From: Phycomyces nitens
Lineage: Eukaryota; Mucoromycota; Mucoromycetes; Mucorales; Phycomycetaceae
Length of the DNA stretch: 64,000 nt
Assembly: GCA_022702545.1 (NCBI GenBank)
Contig: JAHRBC010000004.1
Location: forward strand, 2,046,001 to 2,110,000
Direction of reading: 5' to 3'
Position numbers and translations under genes: made by a program. The number at the start of each line of letters is the position of its first letter. The first letter of the stretch is position 1. The notes under the pieces were generated by a model that searched no databases, had not been told where the DNA came from, and saw only the letters and a list, made by a program, of their open reading frames with translations. Shown here piece after piece: positions 55,612-64,000 of this stretch.

Positions 55612-56135
55612 AATATATGAATAGCCCATGCTTTGAATAGATAACTAGGCAATCCAACTAGAAAATAAATATTTTTTATCAAATAAAATTTTTTTTTGTA
55701 AACTATTTCCCATAAATTGTTCTTTTAAAGAAGCTCGAGAAAATGGTTCTGGACAATTATATCAAGAAATATCAATAGAATACATAATATGATATCCAAT
55801 AGAAACTGCCATACAGTGGTAGGCAGTGACACTCCACACTGCCGACAGACGAAAGACCTTTCAAAAACACTGTCTTTTAAATAGAAATAGACTGATCACA
55901 ATCGGAAATGTAAAGAAATATTGATCCTAATTGAGTTTTCTGGGTTCATGGTAACTAAAGAAACCATTGTCCACGCACAGACTATTCTGTCTGCCGAAGG
56001 AAACAATTCATTCCATATGTGCCCATGTATCTGTAGCTCAGATAAATTTTCATCGGAACCCAGGTTTTATTGTCACTATTTCTCAGAATCCTACTTTATT
56101 TCACATATGAAAATTGGGGTCATTTTTGCAGTGTG

Positions 56136-56438
56136 TGTTGTTCCTGATCTGGGATGGTCTTCCTTTTACTATAACAAAGCCAAAAGGTCAATCCCACTGG
56201 GGAAACAGGAGTATACGTAAAATCAAAGAGAGGATAAAAGATACTTTTTATTGTTATGACTTTGGTTATCTTATATAGTTTTCTAACTAATACTGCGCAT
56301 TATCCACAGTAGCTATTATATGATATTTTAATAAAAGAAGAGACATTGTACTGCGGTTAATGCTCAGGACAATGTTACTGCGCATAAAGAAGTACTGCGG
56401 TTAATCATCTTCAGATTTTACAGATTCATCAAAATAAT
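56136..56438 (-). mobile_element. Family B LTR, minus strand, interrupted by E5
   Basis: Near-identical to the LTR at 30952-31263 in inverted orientation: TGTTGTTCCTGATC at 56136 to AAAATAAT at 56438. The last 8 bp of the LTR are missing because E5 is inserted there. In the paralogous locus at 7874-8249 a related LTR sits at the same place after the tRNA-Gly 3' flank. Confidence 0.85.
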
Positions 56439-57010
56439 CACTGGGAAAATGGTCCTGAAGTACAATGATAAGAAGTAACCTTTTAACACTGGGAAAACGA
56501 TAAAAGTAGATCATGTGTAAAACTGTAAATAAATATGTGAAAAGTCGCGAATTTTCTATGGTAAAACACAGATATGACAGATAGGAGAACCTAGGTTCCT
56601 ATCAGGTTGTAAGACTCGAAATAAACATGGTAAAAGTTGTGACAGCGAACGGAACAAAGGTTTGTTAGCATTTTTGACATGCTTAACTGACTTGATATAC
56701 TCAATTGTTACATCCGACATTATGTTTTTGGTGTACAGGTATTGTGTTTACATCTTGAAAGGGCGATCTTATTGTTGTTTTTCATACGCTAATAGTGAGG
56801 GTTTATTATTGTTTACCCATTCAAACTGCCAGTATTGACCACTCTTTGAAACTCATTATTGTATAATCAAGCAATAATTACTCTTTCCATCATTTTATAC
56901 CCCGTACTTAAAAGGTTTATGGTTTATATTTGTGTTTATTGGAAAGAATAGAATGGTTCTATATACAAGCTCTAATACTATTACTGTCTATCCTTGCCGC
57001 TTCTACCAGC

Positions 57011-57760
57011 CTATTTGATATTACTTGGATCGGATACTTCTCTACTGAACAATACCTGAAAATAGGGTCCGGCAGCAATTTGGGTGGTTGCAGTAGTATT
57101 CTGATATAATAAAAGTTATATTAGTGACATATATTCAAAAGTGCGGGTGCTATTCAAGATGCAAGGGATATTATACTTACATTGCAAGGATTGGATAAGA
57201 ATGGGCAAAGAGGGGCAGAGTTGTGCGGCATGGCATCTTGTATGATTAGATTGACTAGAGATGGGATAAAATAAATTAATATGGGTGAATTGAGTGATAG
57301 AAAAATCGATTTACATACCAAAAACAGAGTTGGCGATTATAGTAGAGGGATGGTATATGGCGGCCAACAATAACTTTTTAAGAATATAGAAAAGTATTAG
57401 TAAATAGCCAGAATAATATTAGGGAAAAGCACAAAGACCAAGAAACGGCATTACCATTATGATAACCAGTTGTAGATGATGAAGGAGGCAGATGGGGTAG
57501 ACAGTGATGGCAGCGGCCTATTGTAGAATAACAAACGTTGAGAAAAAAGAAATTGGACACGAAAAGATTTTATTTACCCTGGCACTGATGATGGCACCAT
57601 ATAATAGGCTGTACAAGTGGAAGAGGTCTACAGGATAGAAAGAGACAATCAGAATAACTTGCAAGATGGCACTGGCACATGTAACTGACCATGATTAGTC
57701 TAGATGGGCAATGTAGAGAGAATGTATTGGGATGAGTATACATTTATAAAGAAGCCATTA
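57011..57760 (-). CDS. Outer-arm micro-exon gene (orf3) of E5
   Basis: At least five exons join into one open frame: pieces LFHLYSLLYGAIISAR, AAAITVYPICLLHHLQLV, LLLAAIYHPSTIIANSV, NLIIQDAMPHNSAPLCP, NTTATTQIAAGPYFQ and a tail to DPSNIK, stop at 57011-57013. Junctions are GT-AG. Strongly hydrophobic in the middle, so membrane insertion is possible. Comparison with E1 and E2 shows changes mostly at third positions in the last two exons, which supports translation. Start exon uncertain. Confidence 0.62.
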
Positions 57761-58088
57761 ATTTGTTAGTATAAAGAATGTCTTATTAGAAACCCACGTA
57801 GAGATAAAACAACAGAGATAAGAAGATAGAACAAAAAGAAAGAAAGAAATGATATTTAATTTCAAGCAGAGATCCAAAATTATTTTTTTATTAATTTATA
57901 CAGAGTATACAAAGGGTAATTAGGAATCTGTTTATTAAACTCATCTGTGTATATAAAGACCATCTATTTACAATTGAATCGACCCTCCTGCACTCGCAAA
58001 CCAAGTATTTTGTATGTAAAGAGTAGAGTCTATAATTTATAAAGAGAATATAAAGCTAATTTTGAAAACATATGATATTCTATAGACC

Positions 58089-59295
58089 ATGGCACCAAGA
58101 TCCACTCCCACTTCTCGCTCAACCGATGAGCAACTCCAATTGTTAGAGACCTTGCGGGATATTCAAAACATCCTTGTCAGGGTAGATTCTCGCATTGGCA
58201 CCAGCATCGAAGGCAACGCCAGTACTGTCGAGGCTATTGACAGTTTGGCTGAGTTGGTGGCTGCCAAAAACAGTGCAGTTCCTGCCGCCGAGCTTGCTTC
58301 TGCCTTTGGTGAGGAGCTATTCACCATTGTTGGCCCTGCTCCTGGTCCTGTTGCTGTCCCTGCTCCTGGTCCTGTTGCCATCTCTGCCACTGGCCCAGCT
58401 CCCATCATCCCGGCTGTGGTGGAGTATAACCCTGGTGCCGCCACAGAAGTGTTTGTAAGTATTAATATTCTCAATAGCTTACCAATTCATTGGCTTATAA
58501 AAATTTAATAGTGACATATACGAGACTATCTGTGGAGGCTCAATTTCAGGTCAAACAACCCAGCTATGGTGCAAGCCAACAACAACAGGCCCAGGTGGAG
58601 AACGGAGGTTCATTTCAATGAATCTCCCAACAAGGAGTTGGTTCTTGAACTCCTTGCCTACCTGGGCCCAACGTTCATCAACACTGGCTTGCGCCAAAGG
58701 GATCTTCGGGACAGTGTCTACCGGAACTTTGCGGAAGGTGTCGCCAGGAGAGGGCGTCTCCTGAGGCACGGGTAGCCGCAAATGCTCGTGCCAGAAAAGC
58801 TGGCCGGGAAGCTGATGTATGTAATAGTATAGCATCTAAAAGACTTGAGATTGAAAAACAATATTAAACATATGTTTGATTAGCATTTCCATCGCCGTCG
58901 AATGGCATACCTCTCCAACAAGGATGCCATTGACAATGCGATAGGCAATGATTGCTCAGCACTCATCCAAAAGGCAGCAATGTCTGAGGGTGAGTCTGAG
59001 GATGAGTTTCCTGGAGTTCCTGGCCGGCGGATGATCCGCACAGTACGCCCAGGCTGGAGGAGCAATGAGGTAACATATTATTTAAATAAATTTTTTTATT
59101 GCTTTTGAATCATAAAATAATATTCTAATGAATATATATTAGTTCAATCAGTTGATTGAGTTGTTGGACTCGTACTCGCTCCTTGGCTTGGGTGTCAACG
59201 TGCGCCAAATACTCCCAAGAGTATTTGGCCGCGTTGCGGATTTAGCAGTCCCTGAGAGGCTTTCTTCCTCCCTTCCTCAATGGTCACTGAGATAA
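58089..59295 (+). pseudogene. Plavaka-type element accessory protein, E5 (one frameshift)
   Basis: Exons 58089-58454, about 58512-58816, 58884-59069 and 59143-59295. Exon 1: LLETLRDIQNILVRVDSRI then a Pro/Ala/Gly repeat. Exon 2: RPRWRTEVHFNESPNKELV; near 58733 (AACTTTGCGG) one base is missing relative to the other copies, and the frame resumes as RCRQERASPEARVAANARA. Exon 3: AAMSEGESEDE, RPGWRSNE. Exon 4 ends LPQWSLR. Confidence 0.8.
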
Positions 59296-59400
59296 TAAAA
59301 CGTTTTCTTTTTCTCTTAATTTTCACCCTGTTTCACATATGCGCTATTTGGACTATATGTATATTTTACTTGGCTTTGTTTTGTTTTTTGCTTCTTTAAA

Positions 59401-59423
59401 AGAGAGAGAGAGAGAGAGAGAGA
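59401..59423. repeat. GA microsatellite
   Basis: About eleven AG dinucleotides downstream of the E5 accessory gene. Confidence 0.95.
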
Positions 59424-59439
59424 AAAGTTTTATTTGTAT

Positions 59440-60766
59440 TTATGCATATATTTTTTTTGGCAGTGGAATGACCAGCATCCTTGCGTTGTTTTCAATTTTT
59501 AATTCGGCCGTAGCCACTTCCAAGAGAATCCTGTGCACTGGCAAGATGCTGTCGAACGTGTTTGGCGCAAAACCAGGGAGGCAGACGTCAACTTGCTCAA
59601 CTGGTCTGAGATTGTCAGGATCTGGAACAAGCCAGTGGATGAATGCAAACACATGTTGCTTGTGGTGGAAATGAGGGCGGCTGTTGGAGGGGCTGGGAGG
59701 AGGAACAAAGTTGTGGGCGAACAGGTATTGGATTTCTCCTGTGTACGCGTTTGTCTTTCTACCCTCGAAATCCAGAAAAAGAGCTTGGATATATGACCCG
59801 CGACTGCCAGATCCACCTTTGCCCTTGTATGTCTGACCAAGAAGATCAATGGCCTTGATCTTTGTGATTCGGTCATTGACAAAGAATGGTGATGAAGATG
59901 CATGGAGGTAGTCAACAAGGTGCTCATTGTCATATGCTCTCTTGTAATATTCTAGGAGATGGGGATAGTCGATATCACCCATCTGTGTTGTTGCTGTTGC
60001 TGTTGCTGTTGGTAAAGGTAATGCTGACGGAGGGAGAGCTTCGTTACCCTTAATCGTAAGACAGACATCCAACGAGGCTTGCAGGAATGCGTCAAGACGG
60101 AAACGGCGTTGAGGTGCTGGTGCTGGGGCTGGGGCTACTATAAAAGTATTGGACAAGGAGGTGAGTTTTTTCAATAGTACTTTGAAGGGGACTTGGCTCT
60201 GACATGTAAGTCTTTGCACAAGATCACCCTTATACATATTTTCAGTAAAACTTTTTATGTATGTTGATTCAAACCCATCTCTCCTGTTTGTATCAACATT
60301 CTTCAACAACCCATTATATCGCTCGAACCCAAAGAGCCAATAACCATACACTGGTCCAAAATCACGAACAGTGTCGCGAAGATGGAGGTGTAGGTGCATG
60401 TTGCAGGTGAGGATGGTACTAGGGTATTGTTGTTCACACTCCCGACCGAACTTCTCCAGGTGACTATGGGCCTCATCAAGTTTGTCAAAAGTGATGGTAG
60501 GCTTGGTGAGGAGACGGCAGGCATCAACAAAGCTGATCCAATTCTTGAACTTTGTTCCAGAAAGAACAGGCCGCAGCAGAACAGGAGAGTAAATCAACAC
60601 CCAGGACTTCCACTCGTCGGCTTTCATTCGGGGAAACCCCTTTCCGATCTTCGTCTTCAACATGGTATATCCCACAGGCAACACCATTGTCTCTGCCACC
60701 TTTTGCATCTGACAAAGATCCCGGTCTGTGATCAGACCACTGGCGGTCCATGTCTCGACCATCCTC
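59440..60766 (-). pseudogene. Tnp2/Plavaka-type transposase, E5, 3' part cut by E6
   Basis: Starts at the E6 insertion inside the KRMVETW motif and runs to the stop at 59440. It contains DEWKSWVLIYSPVLL, GYWLFGFERYNGLLK with the proposed catalytic Glu, and the C-terminal MLVIPLPKKIYA. The N-terminal half, with the first two proposed acidic residues, should lie beyond the right end of E6, outside the window. Confidence 0.9.
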
Positions 60767-61324
60767 CACTGCAAAAATACCCCCGATTCCCATATGTGAT
60801 AGTATGTAAAATTCCGAGTGAAATAAAAAACAAATTCTAGAATTAAATTGAAATGTTATCTTGCATATATAAAAAACAACACATATAAGATAATGAAGTA
60901 ATTCGGTGGATATAAAGCTCTGCTTTTGGACGTGTAGGCTTGTTAAACTCAAGAGTGTACAGAACTATAACTGAAAGTGTTATCTTATTTCTTTTTAGTC
61001 AAACGTTACATGAATTATTTTTTCAATATCAATAAAAAAATCTATTTTTTAATAGATCAAGATGCAAACTTTTCGACTATTTTCTGCAAACTATTCACCT
61101 ATTTTCTAAAGGACGTATATTTATTGGTTGTTTAATCCGTTTGACACTTTAAACACTTTCAATTGGGGGTTTATTTTATACTTCTTTATAAATAGGCCAT
61201 GGAAAATAGTTTACGAATAGATTTTTATTGATAAAATATTTTTCTCATAATATACAGCCTAGTAATTTGGTCTAGATTCATGGCTATAGCTATATTGATA
61301 CTAATTTTTTTACCTTTTGAAACA

Positions 61325-61726
61325 CGGGTAGAGAGAATGACTGATTCATTGACTATCATCTTGAATAACTGGAAAAGTAGTTGCTCAAACAGAGTAGACA
61401 ACTAAGACTTTGAGACCGAATTTTCAGGTATACCAAACAGTATCTCAAGATAGATAATGATATAACAATCAAAAAAGGTGTACGCGTAATAGAAAAGATA
61501 TCTATATTTTTCTGTTAGAAAAGCAATAGGAATGACTGATTACTTACCAAGACAAACTGGTTTGTTGGATATTCCATGTCTTTGTTAAAACGCGGCAATT
61601 TTCTTTGATAAAAAGGCTGATAGTAAAGACAGAATATATTAGTATTAATAGTGATAAAATATTCGAACATACCAAGTACATTCCGTCCATTCGACTTCAT
61701 CATTGTCATCTTTGGCCATTGCGATT
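61325..61726 (-). CDS. Outer-arm micro-exon gene (orf3) of E6
   Basis: Candidate start MAKDDNDEVEWTECT near 61715, then an exon reading CLFIKENCRVLTKTWNIQQ, then NIDIFSITRTPFLIVISLS (hydrophobic), then STLFEQLLFQLFKMIV and VILSTRVSK near 61330. Exons are bounded by GTATG, GTAAG, GTATAC and GTAAAA donors and CAG/TAG acceptors. The last exon matches bases 1-52 of the window (E0) in the same frame. Product unknown, possibly membrane-associated. Confidence 0.5.
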
Positions 61727-62261
61727 GAAAGGAGTTGTTTTGAATCTACAAGATGAAGATTACTGATTAGCAACAGCAATAAAAAATAGTGCGCCCATTT
61801 ACCTTTTTCTTGTGCAAGCTTGAATAAAAGTGACTATAGGACACCTTTTAGATAATTGAAAAGATGTTAAAGATTATCTTTAATTGCGTGAAAAATTTTC
61901 AAGTACTTACCAGAGAGTATAAAGGAAGCAAAAAGTAAAAAGAGAGAGAAAAAGGGAAAATCGGGAAAAAAGAATCCATATGCATTTTTAGATTATAGTA
62001 AGCCCTAATAAATTATGAGAATAAAGGGATTATGAAAACTGTGTACCCAAGACTCTTTTTTTTTACTGTACTCCAGATATATTTTTTAAAGATATAAATA
62101 CAGTCTTTTATATATATATATAATACTATTGTTCTTATTTGACACTATACCTTATACTGCAAATTATAATGTATGTTTATGTATTCAAAGAAATATATGT
62201 TAATATATATGGATTTATTTATGCTTATTATTTTATTTTATTTTAAAAAAATATTTAGAAA

Positions 62262-63493
62262 ATGTCTTCAAATCAGAGAAACTCAGGACGCAAAGCCAGA
62301 GCAAACCTAACTGCTCCCATTCACCGTGTTGCTGCTGGCCGTATTAGCCAGCGTGAAATCCTTCCAAGGGCCCCCAGTCGCAGTGAGGAAAGTAGTCAAG
62401 GACAGACAGAAATGGCCACTGTCCTTGAAGACTTGAGGTTCCTCAAGTCCAGAATGGGAATGGTCTATGACATCGCTGGCAAGACCAACCAGACCATGAG
62501 TACATTCATGGAAGCCCATGCCAGTGGTGTCCAGAGCCAGCTCCCTCTTGGCCAAGCTGGTCCCGTTGGAATGGCTCCTTCTGTTGGCCCCTCCAGCTCA
62601 CTTGGTACCAGTGATATGAGTGCGATTGTCTTGGTATGAATATTATTATTATTTTGTTAAAAAATATTTTCTAATAAATTATATCTAGGAATTCATTAAT
62701 GAGAAGATGTGGAAGAAGAACTTCACGTCTAACGATCCTGCTCTGATTGCCGAGAATGAAGGCAAACAGAAATGGAATAAGGACAAGAAGATTAATCACC
62801 CAGACAATGTCAGGGTCATCAACTACTTGAGAGACTACATTCTCTCGCAGCCTCGTGCTGCTGGTTTTTGGCCTGGCATGGTAGTGCAAAAAATTAAAAA
62901 CAATTACAAGTACTACCATCTCACTTCAAACATGAGTGAAGAGCAAGCTTCTGCCAAGAAGAGAAAGGTTCGGGCTAATACCAGGCTTGTCGAGGTTAGT
63001 ATAAAGACGATTTGATATTTTTAATTTAATCTGAAAATTTTTATAGATCCACTTGCGCAGGGTGGAGGCCTACAAACGTCACTGGAGGGCAATCGATGAG
63101 GAGATGGGCCATAAGCCTGAAAACCCTGATGAGATGGCCTATATCCATGTCCTCCAGAAGGATGTGATGTCTGATGGTGAATCAGACATGGAAGACATTG
63201 CGCCTGGTATTAGCATGCGTGTTCTCTGTGTTGCTCGTCCCAGTTGGAGAAGCGATGAGGTAATTAATATTTTGTAGAGTGATGTGCTGATTGATGAGAA
63301 AAGACTGATAAATTTAATATAGTTGAACCGGCTTCTGGAGGTCATTGACCATCTTGCAAGAGAGGATGACCTGAGACGGTCATCAACAAAGACAAAGACA
63401 AGAATGCCCAGACAGCAAAAAACGATCAAGGAGATTCCTGCCCCAAGTCACCTGACTTTGAATTTGCCTGCCTGGGTATTCAAAAATGAATAA
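62262..63493 (+). CDS. Plavaka-type element accessory protein, E6 (intact)
   Basis: Exons 62262-62633, 62689-62994, 63047-63259 and 63324-63493, GT-AG introns of 52-64 bp. Exon 1: basic N-terminus (GRKARANLTAPIHRV), then a helix LEDLRFLKSRMGMVYDIAGK. Exon 2: KQKWNKDKKINHPDNVRVI, ILSQPRAAGFWPGMVVQKI. Exon 3: VMSDGESDMED and RPSWRSDE. Exon 4 ends LNLPAWVFKNE. No stops. Same subfamily as E4, but intact here. Confidence 0.82.
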
Positions 63494-63588
63494 ATCTTTG
63501 TTTTTGTCTTTTTTACTTTTTAAACACATGATTCGCAAAACAAACTATGAAGTTATGATTAAGAACAAGAGAGATAAGATAAATATAT

Positions 63589-64000
63589 TTAGGCAGAAAC
63601 CTTTCTAGGCAAAGGGACAACTAGTTTTTTGTTAATGTTACTACTAGATTTATAATCCACAATTGCAACAGGCAGGAGAATCCGATGGACAGGAAGAATG
63701 CTTTGAAAGTCAAGAGCCGAAAATTCATCCTTGTGAACCTCAATTCCTTCAGCCTCTCTGGTGGTGTCTGATGTGGTCTTGAACCAATTTACAAAAGCAA
63801 AAGTGTGTTGACTGTCGTAGGCATTTCCACAATGCGAAGAAGAAACAGCAGGACTAAATGTGTGAACAAATAGATACTGAATCTCTCCAACATACGCGTA
63901 CACTGCCTCGGTCTTTTCCTCAACAAATAATGCTTGGATGTATGACCCATTTCGACGTTTACCACTCCTTCCTTTGAATATTTGGCCCATGATGTTGATT
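63589..64000 (-). CDS. Tnp2/Plavaka-type transposase, E6, 3' end only
   Basis: C-terminal domain read from the window end to the TAA at 63589: GSYIQALFVEEKTEAVYAYV, EIQYLFVHTFSP, HTFAFVNWFKTTSD, ILPVHRILLPVAIVDY and LVVPLPRKVSA. Very close to the E4 transposase in the same region. Truncated by the window edge. Confidence 0.9.
   Translation of the reverse strand, partial: INIMGQIFKGRSGKRRNGSYIQALFVEEKTEAVYAYVGEIQYLFVHTFSPAVSSSHCGNAYDSQHTFAFVNWFKTTSDTTREAEGIEVHKDEFSALDFQSILPVHRILLPVAIVDYKSSSNINKKLVVPLPRKVSA

Larger units (their letters stand above)
49990..56133. mobile_element. Plavaka-type DNA transposon E4
   Basis: 6144 bp. Terminal inverted repeats of about 30 bp, nearly perfect (CACTGCAAAAATGACCCC, then AATTTTCATATG). 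Target duplication TGT (49987-49989, 56134-56136). Transposase (plus) and accessory gene (minus) converge. A diverged subfamily, closer to E6 than to E1-E3. The right arm 54700-56133 holds a short micro-exon gene; the rest shows nothing recognisable. Confidence 0.92.
56439..64000. mobile_element. Plavaka-type DNA transposon E5, right end outside
   Basis: Starts CACTGGGAAAATGGTCC within a family B LTR. Contains the micro-exon gene (minus), accessory gene (plus) and the 3' part of a transposase (minus). E6 is inserted in that transposase at 60767. The remainder is beyond the window. The left arm 56439-57010 shows no gene; a second CACTGGGAAAACG-like stretch near 56484 repeats the terminus. Confidence 0.85.
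60767..64000. mobile_element. Plavaka-type DNA transposon E6, right end outside
   Basis: Starts CACTGCAAAAATACCCCCG, inserted in the E5 transposase gene; the expected duplication is CTC (60764-60766), with the other copy out of range. Terminus related to E4 and E0. Contains the micro-exon gene (minus), accessory gene (plus) and the end of a transposase (minus). The arm 60772-61340 and the stretch 61727-62261 show no other gene. Confidence 0.88.

Noticed and set aside
55921..56220. 99-codon open frame crossing the right end of E4
   Set aside because: It spans the transposon terminus and the adjacent LTR, so it is a chance fusion.

Overview
The window is almost entirely transposable elements wrapped around three tRNA genes. 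It is AT-rich, with short GT-AG introns (about 50-70 bp), Ty3/gypsy retrotransposons and Tnp2/Plavaka-type CACTA transposases. This suggests an early-diverging fungus, most likely Mucoromycota (inferred; there is no host protein gene to test it). I found no cellular protein-coding gene.

Layout. 1-6418: a stack of four Ty3-like LTRs, all on the minus strand, broken by CACTA-type DNA transposons. 6428-6500: tRNA-Arg(ACG). 6519-8249: four solo or partial LTRs. 8295-8365: tRNA-Gly(GCC) on the minus strand. 8375-15466: a complete Ty3/gypsy element (family A), then three older LTRs to 17103. 17104-20756: a defective CACTA element with a TTA target duplication. 20838-27344: Plavaka-type element E1. 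27345-30860: a truncated second family A element and a solo LTR. 30870-30940: a second tRNA-Gly(GCC). 30952-49957: one Ty3/gypsy element of family B, split by two Plavaka-type insertions, E2 (31840-39181, duplication CCA) and E3 (41395-47738, duplication GTT). 49990-56133: E4 (duplication TGT). 56136-56438: an LTR of family B, interrupted by E5 (56439 to beyond the end), itself interrupted in its transposase gene by E6 (60767 to beyond the end).

How the parts fit. (1) Family A LTRs sit 8-11 bp upstream of the mature 5' end of all three tRNA genes, always pointing away from the tRNA, with 4-bp duplications. Family B-type LTRs sit downstream of the same tRNAs, beginning 7-45 bp past the 3' end. 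The two retroelement groups appear to divide the two flanks of Pol III genes. (2) The Plavaka-type elements share one plan: a transposase gene and a conserved accessory gene transcribed toward each other, plus a third gene made of very small exons, running outward from the accessory-gene side. That third gene shows up only after splicing and seems to be a real, fast-evolving component. (3) Only E2 has an intact transposase and accessory gene; the other copies carry nonsense mutations or 1-nt frameshifts. (4) The two tRNA-Gly loci are inverted paralogues joined through E1, whose two flanks do not match, pointing to transposon-mediated rearrangement.
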